DNA from: Alicycliphilus denitrificans_A | GTDB taxonomy: Bacteria; Pseudomonadota; Gammaproteobacteria; Burkholderiales; Burkholderiaceae_C | DNA: 64,000 nt | Direction of reading: 5' to 3' | Assembly: GCF_044792555.1 (NCBI RefSeq) | Contig: NZ_CP126238.1 | Span: 496,001 to 560,000 of the forward strand | Shown here: positions 26,645 through 34,402 of the stretch, in pieces | How positions within the stretch are numbered: position 1 is the stretch's first letter | Layout: each line of letters begins with the position of its first letter | Notes under the pieces: generated by a model | Seen by the model: only the letters and a program-made list of their open reading frames with translations | Told to the model about the DNA's origin: nothing | The model's database searches: none | Translations under genes and position numbers: made by a program

Positions 26645-27520
26645 CTAGCGCCCTGCAGGCGTGGATACGGGCATCCGTGCGCGCAGCTCGGCGCAGTGGT
26701 CGCGTGGCGCCAGGGCGGGGGTGGGGTGGATGTAGTTCGCTTCTGATTCAATAGCTGTTTGCGCTTGCCCTGCCTGTGCTACAGCCACTTTTGATGTGAA
26801 ATCTGCCGGCAGCCAGGTAGGTATGCCCAGGTCGCGCCGCACATGGCCCCAGCCGGCCACCAGCAGCACCGTGCGCCCGCGCTGGCGTGCGTCCAGCACC
26901 GCCTGGGCCATGCTGGCGTCGCGCGCCAGCTGGATGCGCACCATGGGCATCAGGCGCTCGGGCGGCAGCAGGCCGCAATGGCCCTCGGCGATGGCCTGGC
27001 GCTGCAGCGCCAGCGCCGCGGGTGGCAGATGGCCGTCCAGCGCCCCATCCTGCATGGCGGCGCGCATGCGGCCACGCGGCAGATTGCCGCCGCGCACCGG
27101 TACGCCCGCGGCCACGGTGGCCATGATCACCGGCCGGTAGCGCTCCCAGGGCCAGAGCTCCTCGTTCCAGCGCAGGGCGGCGCGCACCCGGTCCTGGTCC
27201 GCGTCCGGTGGCAGGCCGTCGGTGGCCGCGCCTGCCTCGGCCATCTCGATCACCAGCGCCGCCAGGAGGCCGCGCGCGGCCAGCCAGCGCACCGTGTCCT
27301 GCTGCCAGCGCTGGTGCTCGGGCGCATCATGCTGTTCGCCCAGCAGCAGCGCCTGGGTGCCCTGCCAGTCGGCCAGTCGGGCGTGCCAGGCCTGCTCGGC
27401 CTGGGTCGGACCGGCGCTGGGTCCGGCGCAGCCCGGCAGTGCCAGCAGCATCAGGGACAGCCATGCCAGGACGCAAGCGCGCGTCCATGGGGCGGATGGG
27501 TGGGGGCTTGAAGCGTGCAT
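26645..27520 (-). CDS. ChaN-like (DUF399/Tiki superfamily) lipoprotein
   Basis: A 291-residue lipoprotein. Signal peptide ends in lipobox LPGC. The ChaN-type fold is indicated by ALLLGEQHDAPEHQRWQ near residue 55, LVIEMAEAG, ELWPWERYRPVIMATVAAGVP, and LVAGWGHVRRDLGIPTWL. A Campylobacter homologue binds haem; function here is not established. The C-terminal part, SKVAVAQAGQAQTAIESEAN, is encoded by a copy of the dispersed genomic repeat and is probably a non-essential tail. ATG 27520 was chosen over 27547 because it better precedes the signal peptide. It converges with the GGDEF-EAL gene. Confidence 0.82.
   Translation of the reverse strand: MHASSPHPSAPWTRACVLAWLSLMLLALPGCAGPSAGPTQAEQAWHARLADWQGTQALLLGEQHDAPEHQRWQQDTVRWLAARGLLAALVIEMAEAGAATDGLPPDADQDRVRAALRWNEELWPWERYRPVIMATVAAGVPVRGGNLPRGRMRAAMQDGALDGHLPPAALALQRQAIAEGHCGLLPPERLMPMVRIQLARDASMAQAVLDARQRGRTVLLVAGWGHVRRDLGIPTWLPADFTSKVAVAQAGQAQTAIESEANYIHPTPALAPRDHCAELRARMPVSTPAGR
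26744..26800 (+). repeat. Dispersed palindromic repeat, copy D (inside the ChaN-like gene)
   Basis: TCAATAGCTGTTTGCGCTTG, then a degenerate right half ACAGCCACTTTTGAT. It lies within the coding sequence of the ChaN-like lipoprotein and is translated antisense as QAQTAIESEA. Compare copy H, translated in the same frame as KAQAAMKTEA. Confidence 0.65.
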
Positions 27521-27595
27521 CAAAAAAATGAAACCAGGTGTAAGCATGGCCCGGGGCCGTGGGGGCGGCGCTGTCCCGCATCGATTGGCTTGCTG

Positions 27596-27643
27596 GTGCT
27601 ACAGGAAGTGTATTGCATGGGTGCGGCACACTACATATAGCGT
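27596..27643 (+). promoter_or_regulatory. Paired NrdR boxes upstream of nrdJ
   Basis: ACACTACATATAGCGT (27628-27643) matches the NrdR box consensus ACACWATATATWGTGT at 14 of 16 positions. GTGCTACAGGAAGTGT (27596-27611) matches at 10 of 16 and starts exactly 32 bases earlier, the spacing typical of NrdR box pairs. NrdR represses ribonucleotide reductase genes when dATP is high. nrdR itself is not in the window. Confidence 0.7.
27613..27641 (+). promoter_or_regulatory. Candidate nrdJ promoter overlapping the NrdR box
   Basis: TTGCAT (27613-27618) and TATAGC (27636-27641) are separated by 17 bases; the -10 lies inside the better NrdR box, so bound NrdR would occlude it. A second, weaker candidate is TTGTCA (27644) with an A+T-rich -10 about 16 bases on. 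Not mapped. Confidence 0.45.
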
Positions 27644-27751
27644 TTGTCAAGCCTTTGGGGTGAATGTAAAAGTTCCGCTCCGGGTGCACAATCTACCCTC
27701 GCACTGCCTACAATCGCTCCCCCTTTGACCACCCCCAGGAGTTTCCCCGTC

Positions 27752-30196
27752 ATGCAACGTGAGATCGCCGACCTCGCCCCCAGCCTGCCCGTCCAGCCCA
27801 TCAGCCTGGATGTGCTGAGGGAGAAATACTTCAAGGACGGCGAGAGCGATGTCGAGGATCTGTATCGTCGCGTGGCCCGGGCCCTGGCCTCGGTCGAGCG
27901 TGAGGATATACGCGAGCAGCTGCAGGCGCGCTTCCTGGACAACCTGCGCGCCGGCGCCATAGGCGCCGGGCGCATCATGAGCGCCGCCGGCACCGACATC
28001 CAGGCCACGCTGATCAACTGCTTCGTGCAGCCCGTGGGCGACTGCATCCAGGGCGTGGACGATGCCGGCTACCCCGGCATCTACGAGGCCTTGCGCGAGG
28101 CCGCCGAGACCATGCGCCGCGGTGGCGGCGTGGGCTACGACTTCTCGCGCATCCGCCCGCGCGGCGCGCGGGTTTTGGGCACGGCCTCTATGGCCTCGGG
28201 GCCGTGCAGCTACATCAACGTCTTCGACCAGTCCTGCTCCACCGTGGAGAGCGCCGGCGCACGCCGCGGCGCGCAGATGGGCGTGCTGCGCATCGACCAC
28301 CCCGACGTGCTGGACTTCATCACCGCCAAGCGCCAGCCCGGGCGCTGGAACAATTTCAACGTCTCCGTGGGCGTGCCCGATGCCTTCATGGAGGCCGTGG
28401 AGCAGGACCGCGACTGGGAGCTGGTGCACAGCGCCACACCGGGCGCCGAGTTGGTCAAGGAGGGCGCACACCAGCGCGCCGACGGCCAGTGGGTGTACCG
28501 CACGCTGCGAGCGCGCGAGCTCTGGGACACGATCATGAAGTCGGCCTACGACTTCGCCGAGCCCGGCATCCTGTTCCTGGACCAGATTAACACCGACAAC
28601 AACCTGCATTACACCGAGACCATCCAGGCCACCAACCCCTGCGGCGAGCAGCCGCTGCCGCCCTATGGCTGCTGCGACCTGGGGCCCATCATCCTGACGC
28701 GCTTCGTGCGCAACCCCTTCGGCCTGCACGGCGAGGCGTCGTTCGACTTCGACGCGTTCGAGCAGGCCGTGGCCACCCAGGTGCGCGCGCTCGACAACGT
28801 GCTGGACGTGACCTTCTGGCCGCTGCCGCAGCAGCAGGCCGAGTCGGCCGCCAAGCGCCGCATCGGCGTCGGCTTCACCGGCATGGGCAACACCCTGGCC
28901 ATGCTGTGCAAGCGCTACGACCGCCAGGACGGGCGCGACATGGCGGTACAGATCGCCGAGCGCATGCGCAATGCGGCCTACCGCGCCTCGGTGGAGCTGG
29001 CCAAGGAAAAGGGCGCCTTCCCGAAGTTCAAGGCCGAGGGCTACCTGGCCAAGGGCACCTTCGCCAGCCGCCTGCCCGAGGACATCCAGAAGGCCATCAA
29101 GAAGCACGGGATCCGCAACAGCCACCTGCTGTCCATCGCGCCCACCGGCACGGTGAGCCTGGCCTTTGCCGACAACGCCTCCAACGGCATCGAGCCGCCG
29201 TTCTCCTGGACCTACACGCGCCGTAAGCGCGAGGCCGACGGCAGCAAGAGCGAGTACGTGGTCGAGGACTACGCCTGGCGCCTGTACAAGACGCTGGGCG
29301 GCGACGTGAAGCAACTGCCCGAGTACTTCGTCAGCGCCATGGATATGGCTGCCGCCGACCATGTGGCCATGATGGAGGCCGTGCAGCCCTATGTGGACAC
29401 GGCCATCTCCAAGACCGTGAACGTGCCGGCCGACTATCCCTATGACGACTTCAAGGGCCTGTACCTGCAGGCCTGGCACTCGGGCCTGAAGGGCCTGGCC
29501 ACCTACCGCCCCAACAGCATCCTGGGCGCGGTGCTGGAGGTGCCCGCCGCGCCGGCCCAGGAGGCCAAGCCCGCCAAGAGCGAGCCCACGCCCGAGCCGG
29601 CGCAGGCCATCGATCCGATGCGCATCGTCATCGAAAGCCGCCCCAAGGGCGGGCTGGATGCCGTGGCCGAGAAGATCGAATACTGGACCCAGGAAGGCCA
29701 GCAACGCCTGTACCTGATCGTCTCCTTCCTGCCCGTGCCCGACGGGCGCGGCGGCACGGTCGACCGGGCCATCGAGTTCTTCATGCCCGTGGGCCAGAGC
29801 AGCGAGTCGCAGCAGTGGATCACCTCCAGCATGCGCCTGTTGTCGCTGGCCGCGCGCGGCGGCTTCCTGGAGCGCGCGTTGTCGGACATGCGCAAGGTGG
29901 CCTGGGATCGCGGCCCCGTGCGCCTGGGCACCTACCAGCGCGCCGACGGCGCCCAGGTGCCGCTGTGGCACGACTCCGAGGTGGCGGCCGTCGCCTATGC
30001 GGTGCAGAACATCCTGGCGCGCCGCGCCCAGGCGCCGCAACAGCAGGTGCTGCCGCTGGACGAGCCCGACATGCCCGCCGGCATGCCGCCCGCCATGGCC
30101 GGCAAGAAATGCCACGAATGCGGCGCCCATGCCGTGATCCGCAAGGACGGCTGCGACTACTGCACGCAGTGCGGTGCCCTGGGCAGCTGCGGCTGA
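27752..30196 (+). CDS. nrdJ: Adenosylcobalamin-dependent (class II) ribonucleotide reductase
   Basis: Reduces ribonucleotides to deoxyribonucleotides with a radical generated from adenosylcobalamin, so it works with or without oxygen. The 814-residue product has the alpha-subunit blocks DLYRRVARALASVE, NCFVQPVGDCIQGV, RRGGGVGYDFSRIRPRGA, and the active-site Asn-Cys-Glu motif NPCGEQPLPPYGCCDLG (about residue 295). LSIAPTGTVSLAFADNASNG follows. A DUF-type insert lies after residue 625. The last 28 residues form a CHECG...CDYCTQCG zinc-ribbon-like tail with the redox cysteines. ATG 27752 has AGGAG upstream. No NrdB-like partner is adjacent, as expected for class II. Confidence 0.96.
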   Translation: MQREIADLAPSLPVQPISLDVLREKYFKDGESDVEDLYRRVARALASVEREDIREQLQARFLDNLRAGAIGAGRIMSAAGTDIQATLINCFVQPVGDCIQGVDDAGYPGIYEALREAAETMRRGGGVGYDFSRIRPRGARVLGTASMASGPCSYINVFDQSCSTVESAGARRGAQMGVLRIDHPDVLDFITAKRQPGRWNNFNVSVGVPDAFMEAVEQDRDWELVHSATPGAELVKEGAHQRADGQWVYRTLRARELWDTIMKSAYDFAEPGILFLDQINTDNNLHYTETIQATNPCGEQPLPPYGCCDLGPIILTRFVRNPFGLHGEASFDFDAFEQAVATQVRALDNVLDVTFWPLPQQQAESAAKRRIGVGFTGMGNTLAMLCKRYDRQDGRDMAVQIAERMRNAAYRASVELAKEKGAFPKFKAEGYLAKGTFASRLPEDIQKAIKKHGIRNSHLLSIAPTGTVSLAFADNASNGIEPPFSWTYTRRKREADGSKSEYVVEDYAWRLYKTLGGDVKQLPEYFVSAMDMAAADHVAMMEAVQPYVDTAISKTVNVPADYPYDDFKGLYLQAWHSGLKGLATYRPNSILGAVLEVPAAPAQEAKPAKSEPTPEPAQAIDPMRIVIESRPKGGLDAVAEKIEYWTQEGQQRLYLIVSFLPVPDGRGGTVDRAIEFFMPVGQSSESQQWITSSMRLLSLAARGGFLERALSDMRKVAWDRGPVRLGTYQRADGAQVPLWHDSEVAAVAYAVQNILARRAQAPQQQVLPLDEPDMPAGMPPAMAGKKCHECGAHAVIRKDGCDYCTQCGALGSCG

Positions 30197-30230
30197 TACC
30201 GATGCCGGTGGCAAGTGCCGCATATGCTAT

Positions 30231-30282
30231 TGATTGGATAGCTTATGGCGCTTGCTGCATAAGGCATGTAGCTGTTTTTCCC
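30231..30282 (+). repeat. Dispersed palindromic repeat, copy E
   Basis: GGATAGCTTATGGCGCTTG, loop, AAGGCATGTAGCTGTTTTTC. It occupies most of the 90-base gap between nrdJ and the nitroreductase gene. Confidence 0.7.
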
Positions 30283-30286
30283 TTTT

Positions 30287-30985
30287 ATGCCGCTACCTTT
30301 GAGCGCAGTCCCCACGGCCTTGGCCGACATGGCGGCGGCCCTGCTGCAGGCACGCCAGACCATACTGCCCAAGCGGCTCGGAGCCCCGGGGCCGGATGCC
30401 GCGCAGCTGCAGGCCATGCTGGCCGCGGCCGGCCATGCGCCCGATCATGGCCGCCTGCTGCCCTGGCGCTTCGTGCTCCTGCCCGAGCCGGCGCGTCCGG
30501 CGCTGGCCGATGTGTTTGCCCAGGCCCTGCGCGAGCGCGACCCCGAGGCCACGCCCGAGCAGCAGGCTCAGGCGCGCGAAAAGGCCTACCGGGCGCCCGT
30601 GCTGCTGCTCCTGGTGGTCGATGAGCTGGCCGGCGATCCCGAGATCGCGCCCGCCGAGCGCATCCTGTCCGCAGGCTGCGCGGTGCAGAACCTGCTGCTC
30701 ATGGCTACGGCGCTGGGCTTTGGCTCGGCGCTCACCAGCGGCAAGGCGCTGCAGTCGCGGGCGCTGCGCACGCTGTTTGCGCTCCAGGAGGGCGAACGCG
30801 CCCTGTGCTTTGTCAGCGTAGGCACGGTGTTGTCGGGCAAGCCGGCACGCGAGCGCCCCGTGCCGGCGCAGTATGTCGCCACCCTGGTGCCGGGCCAGGG
30901 CGTGCAGCCCTGGAGAGCGGAGGGGGAGAGTGAGGCGCGAATGAATATGCCGATCGAAGTCCGCGGCGCGGGCGCCGAGCCATGA
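30287..30985 (+). CDS. Nitroreductase family protein (YdjA-like)
   Basis: A 232-residue FMN-dependent oxidoreductase fold. LLQARQTILPKRLGAPGPD corresponds to the FMN-contacting N terminus of the YdjA subgroup. GHAPDHGRLLPWRFVLLPE is the HxPxHgr...PWRF motif that marks this subgroup, and SAGCAVQNLLLMATALGFGS is the dimer-interface helix. Substrate unknown. Its stop overlaps the start of the hemerythrin gene (ATGA), so the two proteins are made together. The last 35 residues beyond the domain are not conserved in my memory of the family. Confidence 0.86.
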   Translation: MPLPLSAVPTALADMAAALLQARQTILPKRLGAPGPDAAQLQAMLAAAGHAPDHGRLLPWRFVLLPEPARPALADVFAQALRERDPEATPEQQAQAREKAYRAPVLLLLVVDELAGDPEIAPAERILSAGCAVQNLLLMATALGFGSALTSGKALQSRALRTLFALQEGERALCFVSVGTVLSGKPARERPVPAQYVATLVPGQGVQPWRAEGESEARMNMPIEVRGAGAEP

Positions 30986-31533
30986 CGGTACCAGTGTCCC
31001 TGCCCGGCATGCACAGCCCGGGCGCAGGCTTTGACCAGCCCTTTGAGATGCTCGACGCCTGCCACGACCGCGTGCGCCGCTCGCTCGCCCTGCTGGCGCG
31101 CCTGCGCGGCTACCTGCAGGATGAGGGTTGCGACGACTCTGCGCGCCAGGCGGCGCGCGACGTGCTGCGCTACTTCGATATCGCGGCGCCCCTGCACCAC
31201 GAGGACGAGGAGCGGCATGTCTTTGCGCCGCTGCTGGCCGCGCACGCCGAAGGGGTGGTGGCCGACTTGGTGCGCCGGCTGCAGCACGACCATGTGCTCA
31301 TGGCCGAGTGCTGGGCCGAGGCGCGCCAGCCCCTGGAGCGGCTCGCACAAGGCGCGCTGCAGGGCTTTGCACCCATGGACGAGGCTGCGCTGGACCGCTT
31401 CGCAGGCTGCTACGCCGACCACCTGCGCCACGAGGACGACAGCATCTACCCCGCAGCGCGCGCACTGCTGGACATGGAGGCCCTGCGGGCCATGGGCCAG
31501 GAAATGGCGGTGCGCCGCGGCGTGCGCGTATAA
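30982..31533 (+). CDS. Hemerythrin-like (HHE domain) protein
   Basis: A 183-residue all-helical protein with the metal-ligand pattern of HHE domains: His in LDACHDRVRRSL, HHEDEERHVFAPL, QHDHVLMAECW and HLRHEDDSIYPAAR. These bind a di-iron centre that can carry oxygen or sense NO and oxygen. Translation overlaps the nitroreductase by 4 bases. The pair suggests redox or nitrosative-stress function, but this is inference from context. Confidence 0.88.
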   Translation: MTVPVSLPGMHSPGAGFDQPFEMLDACHDRVRRSLALLARLRGYLQDEGCDDSARQAARDVLRYFDIAAPLHHEDEERHVFAPLLAAHAEGVVADLVRRLQHDHVLMAECWAEARQPLERLAQGALQGFAPMDEAALDRFAGCYADHLRHEDDSIYPAARALLDMEALRAMGQEMAVRRGVRV

Positions 31534-31580
31534 AACGATAGCTTTTGACGCTTGTTAGATAAGCGTTTAAGGCGAATTTG
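31532..31580 (+). repeat. Dispersed palindromic repeat, copy F
   Basis: ACGATAGCTTTTGACGCTTG, 7-base loop, AAGCGTTTAAGGCGAATTT. It begins at the stop codon of the hemerythrin gene. Confidence 0.75.
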
Positions 31581-31623
31581 GCTGGAGTTTTGGTGGTTGC
31601 GGCAGACGGCGCCCAAAACGAAG

Positions 31624-31710
31624 GCGCCGTGGCGGGGAGCCACGGCGCGCTGTGCCCCTCGCGGGGCTGCGACCTACCGGGGGTGGGCCGCGAAGGGGTC
31701 GTGAGACCCC
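31624..31710. terminator. Three tandem GC-rich hairpins between convergent genes
   Basis: Three stems follow one another: GCGCCGTGGC/GCCACGGCGC (31624-31648, 10 bp), GCCCC/GGGGC (31654-31667, loop TCGC) and GGGGTC/GACCCC (31695-31710, loop GTGA). They fill the gap between the hemerythrin gene and the convergent DUF3567 gene. No T-tract is present, so a bidirectional barrier or mRNA 3'-end stabiliser is likelier than a classical terminator. Confidence 0.5.
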
Positions 31711-31715
31711 GAAAC

Positions 31716-32003
31716 TCAATGCACTATGACGGGATTCTGCGCCAGTCCGACGTAGCCGTCCAGCGTGTCTTCCACCTCTTCCTGGGTAGGGGTATTGCGC
31801 TGCCAGGCCAGGATCTGCTGTTGGAACAGCTCGGCCCAGGACCCGTCCAGGTACACCTCCTTGCCGGAGCGCTTGTCCACGATCTCAAAGCCGTGGCGCA
31901 CCAGCTGGGGCGGTTGCGGGGTGGATTCATTGACGCCATCGGGGGCGGCATCCGGCAGCATGTGGACCACCACAAAGGAGTCAGAGTCGTAGAGCATTTG
32001 CAT
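31716..32003 (-). CDS. DUF3567 family protein
   Basis: A 95-residue acidic cytoplasmic protein with no signal peptide, starting MQMLYDSDSFVVVHMLPDA. It contains RHGFEIVDKRSGKEVYLDGSWAELF and ends TLDGYVGLAQNPVIVH. This matches the DUF3567 family found almost only in Betaproteobacteria. Function unknown. Single gene, convergent with the hemerythrin gene. Confidence 0.85.
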   Translation of the reverse strand: MQMLYDSDSFVVVHMLPDAAPDGVNESTPQPPQLVRHGFEIVDKRSGKEVYLDGSWAELFQQQILAWQRNTPTQEEVEDTLDGYVGLAQNPVIVH

Positions 32004-32171
32004 GGCGTGGTCCCCCTGTCAGTATGGCTATCAGATAGCAACGCATGGCGGGAGTTCAAGTCCTGCGCCTGTCAGTGACAGTATTTCACGGAAAGCGCGT
32101 CTTGGCTGGTGCGCACCGCGATTCGCGGGATAGCCCCTGGTGCTGGGTGGGTATGGGCCTGCAGGGGCCGG

Positions 32172-33317
32172 TCAGGGTGCTGCGTGGCCGCTGAGCAGCA
32201 GGTCGGCAAAGTCGCCGTTGCCTTGGCTCAGGCGGATGCGCACCGGCAGATAGTGCAGTGTGCTGCCCAGCCAGAGCTCTGCCTTCTGTTCGTAGTGTTG
32301 GCCCTCGCGTGGCAGGCGCTGCAGCTTCAGGGCCGGCGTGCTGCCGGCGGGCAGATCCAGCGTCTCTGGGCCTTCGACGGTGAAGGTCCAGAGGTCGGCG
32401 CTGCGCGCGCCCACGGTGGTCAGCGCGATCTGCGTGCCCGGCGGGTAGCGTTCGGGAGCGGCGGCCAGCAGGGCGCCGAGCTGTATGAATACGCTGAGCC
32501 GGTCCTGCGCGCCCGCGCCTATGGTGGCGCGCGGGGTGTTGGCGCTGAAGATCACCTCGTGGCGCTCGAAGTCGAAATGCGCTGCCTGCTCGCTGCGCCG
32601 CGACTTGTCGCCAAAGCGCTCGGGACGCAGACCCTGGGGCGTGATGCTGCCCACGCTGCTTTGCGTGCGCGAGCCGAGCAAGAAGGCCTTGATCTGCTGG
32701 CGCGCCTCATAGCGCGGGCCGTCCCGGTGCCACAGCAGCTCGGCGCTGGCGCTGTAGTGGAACTTCTTGACCTCGCCCGCCACGGCAAATTCCAGCCGGG
32801 TGGATGGCGGCAGCAGCACGGGCGGCGGCTCGGTGCTGGCGCTGGCGCCGTCGGCCCCGGGGGGGCGGATCTCGACGCCGGCGCTCTGTGCCTCCGGCTG
32901 CCCTGGCGTGGCGGGTTCCACCGCGCCGGCCTCTGGCGGCGTCGGCGCCTGGCTGGCGGGTGCGGCCTCCTCAACCGCCGGGGCGGTGGCGTCTACCTCC
33001 ATGGGGCTGATGAACTCGTCGGGCGGGCCGATGCCGGCCTGGATGTCTGGCCGTGCTGCGGGCGTTGGCGGAGCGGGCGTTGGCGCCACTGCTGCGGGCC
33101 TGGGCCTGCGCACCGGGCGCGGCCGCGGCGTCGCCGTGGGCGCGGGCTTGGCCTCGGGTGGCGGCGCTGGGGCGGGTGGCGGCGGCAGCATGCGCGTGTG
33201 CAAGGCCATGCGCTGCGGCTGGCCCCGATCGCTGCCGCCCAGCGGCAGGCCCACTAGCACCAGCCAGTGCAGGGCCAGTACCAGGGCGGTGAGCAGTAGC
33301 AGGGCACGGTGCGGCAT
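32172..33317 (-). CDS. DUF3108 domain protein with membrane anchor and Pro/Ala-rich linker
   Basis: A 381-residue envelope protein. One N-terminal membrane helix (RALLLLTALVLALHWLVLVG) is followed by about 130 residues rich in Pro and Ala (PAPAPPPEAKPAPTATPRPR and similar), like a TonB-type periplasm-spanning linker. A C-terminal domain of about 200 residues (RLEFAVAGEVKKFHYSASAELLW, FTVEGPETLDLPAG) has the DUF3108 beta-rich fold seen in beta-barrel-like or LolA-like envelope proteins. Function unknown. ATG 33317 lies directly before the membrane helix. Divergent from the FAH-family gene. Confidence 0.85.
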   Translation of the reverse strand: MPHRALLLLTALVLALHWLVLVGLPLGGSDRGQPQRMALHTRMLPPPPAPAPPPEAKPAPTATPRPRPVRRPRPAAVAPTPAPPTPAARPDIQAGIGPPDEFISPMEVDATAPAVEEAAPASQAPTPPEAGAVEPATPGQPEAQSAGVEIRPPGADGASASTEPPPVLLPPSTRLEFAVAGEVKKFHYSASAELLWHRDGPRYEARQQIKAFLLGSRTQSSVGSITPQGLRPERFGDKSRRSEQAAHFDFERHEVIFSANTPRATIGAGAQDRLSVFIQLGALLAAAPERYPPGTQIALTTVGARSADLWTFTVEGPETLDLPAGSTPALKLQRLPREGQHYEQKAELWLGSTLHYLPVRIRLSQGNGDFADLLLSGHAAP

Positions 33318-33361
33318 AGAATTTTTGGGTACGAAACCCACCCTGACGGAAGGCATGCACC

Positions 33362-34342
33362 ATGAAACTGGCGACCTACAAGGACGGATCACGCGACGGC
33401 CAGCTTGTCGTTGTCTCTCGTGATTTAGCGCAAGCCCATTATGCGACCGGCATTGCCAGCCGCCTGCAGCAGGCGCTGGACGACTGGAACTTCCTCGCAC
33501 CGCAGCTGCAGGACCTGTACGAGCAGCTCAACGCCGGCCGCGCGCGCCATGCGTTCCCGTTCGACGCGCGCCAGTGCATGGCGCCGCTGCCGCGCGCCTA
33601 CCAGTGGGCCGATGGCTCGGCCTACCTCAACCATGTCGAGCTGGTACGCAAGGCGCGCGGCGCCGAGGTGCCGGCCAGCTTTTACACCGATCCGCTCATG
33701 TACCAGGGCGGCAGCGACGATTTCCTGGGCCCCTGCGACGACGTGGTCGTGCCTGCCGAGGCCATGGGCATCGACTTCGAGGCCGAGATCGCCGTCATCA
33801 CCGGCGACGTGAAGATGGGCGCGGCGCCTGAGCAGGCGCTCGACGGCATACGCCTGGTGATGCTGGCCAACGATGTCAGCCTGCGCAACCTGATACCGGC
33901 CGAGCTGGCCAAGGGCTTCGGCTTCTTCCAGTCCAAGCCGGCCACCGCCTTCAGCCCCGTGGCCGTGACGCTGGACGAGCTGGGCGATGCCTGGCAGGGC
34001 GGGCGCGTGCACCTGACGCTGCAATCGACCTGGAACGGTCGCAAGGTCGGCATGTGCGAGGCAGGGCCGGAGATGAGCTTCCACTTCGGCCAGCTCATCG
34101 CCCATATCGCCAAGACGCGCAACGTGCGCGCCGGCTCCATCGTGGGCAGCGGCACGGTGAGCAACAAGGACTGGTCCAAGGGCTATTCCTGCATTGCCGA
34201 GAAGCGCTGCATGGAGACCATCGAGGACGGCCAGCCGAGTACGGAATTCATGAAGTACGGCGACACCATCCGCATTGAGATGAAGGGCCGGGACGGGCTA
34301 AGCCTGTTTGGGGCCATTGACCAGTGCATTGCCCAGCCGTAG
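33362..34342 (+). CDS. Fumarylacetoacetate hydrolase family protein
   Basis: A 326-residue FAH-fold enzyme hydrolysing or decarboxylating an acylpyruvate-like substrate with a divalent metal. Metal ligands are visible in GIDFEAEIAVITGDV (E-x-E) and LVMLANDVSLRNLIPAE (Asp). FFQSKPATAFSPVAVT forms part of the active site and KTRNVRAGSIVGSGTVSN is the family core block. The long N-terminal domain (LQDLYEQLNAGRARHAFP) is typical of the 320-330-residue FAH subgroup. It may take part in tyrosine or aromatic breakdown; no pathway partner is adjacent. Confidence 0.88.
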   Translation: MKLATYKDGSRDGQLVVVSRDLAQAHYATGIASRLQQALDDWNFLAPQLQDLYEQLNAGRARHAFPFDARQCMAPLPRAYQWADGSAYLNHVELVRKARGAEVPASFYTDPLMYQGGSDDFLGPCDDVVVPAEAMGIDFEAEIAVITGDVKMGAAPEQALDGIRLVMLANDVSLRNLIPAELAKGFGFFQSKPATAFSPVAVTLDELGDAWQGGRVHLTLQSTWNGRKVGMCEAGPEMSFHFGQLIAHIAKTRNVRAGSIVGSGTVSNKDWSKGYSCIAEKRCMETIEDGQPSTEFMKYGDTIRIEMKGRDGLSLFGAIDQCIAQP

Positions 34343-34356
34343 CGGGTTTATGAAAG

Positions 34357-34402
34357 AAAAATGGCTGTAGTGCTTGTGAATAAAGCGTTAGCAGCTATTG
34401 GT
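34357..34402 (+). repeat. Dispersed palindromic repeat, copy G
   Basis: ATGGCTGTAGTGCTTGTGAA, then TAAAGCGTTAGCAGCTATT. Inner arms TGCTT/AAGCG and outer arms ATGGCT/AGCTAT pair imperfectly. It fills the gap between two convergent genes and could act as a bidirectional terminator. Confidence 0.72.

Noticed and set aside
27521..27751. Possible adenosylcobalamin riboswitch before nrdJ
   Set aside because: No B12-box-like sequence or multi-stem structure is visible; the leader is explained by NrdR boxes and a promoter.
27647..30223. 858-codon open frame antisense to nrdJ
   Set aside because: Composition (His, Ala, Gly, Val rich) is typical of the shadow frame of a G+C-rich gene; no domain is seen.
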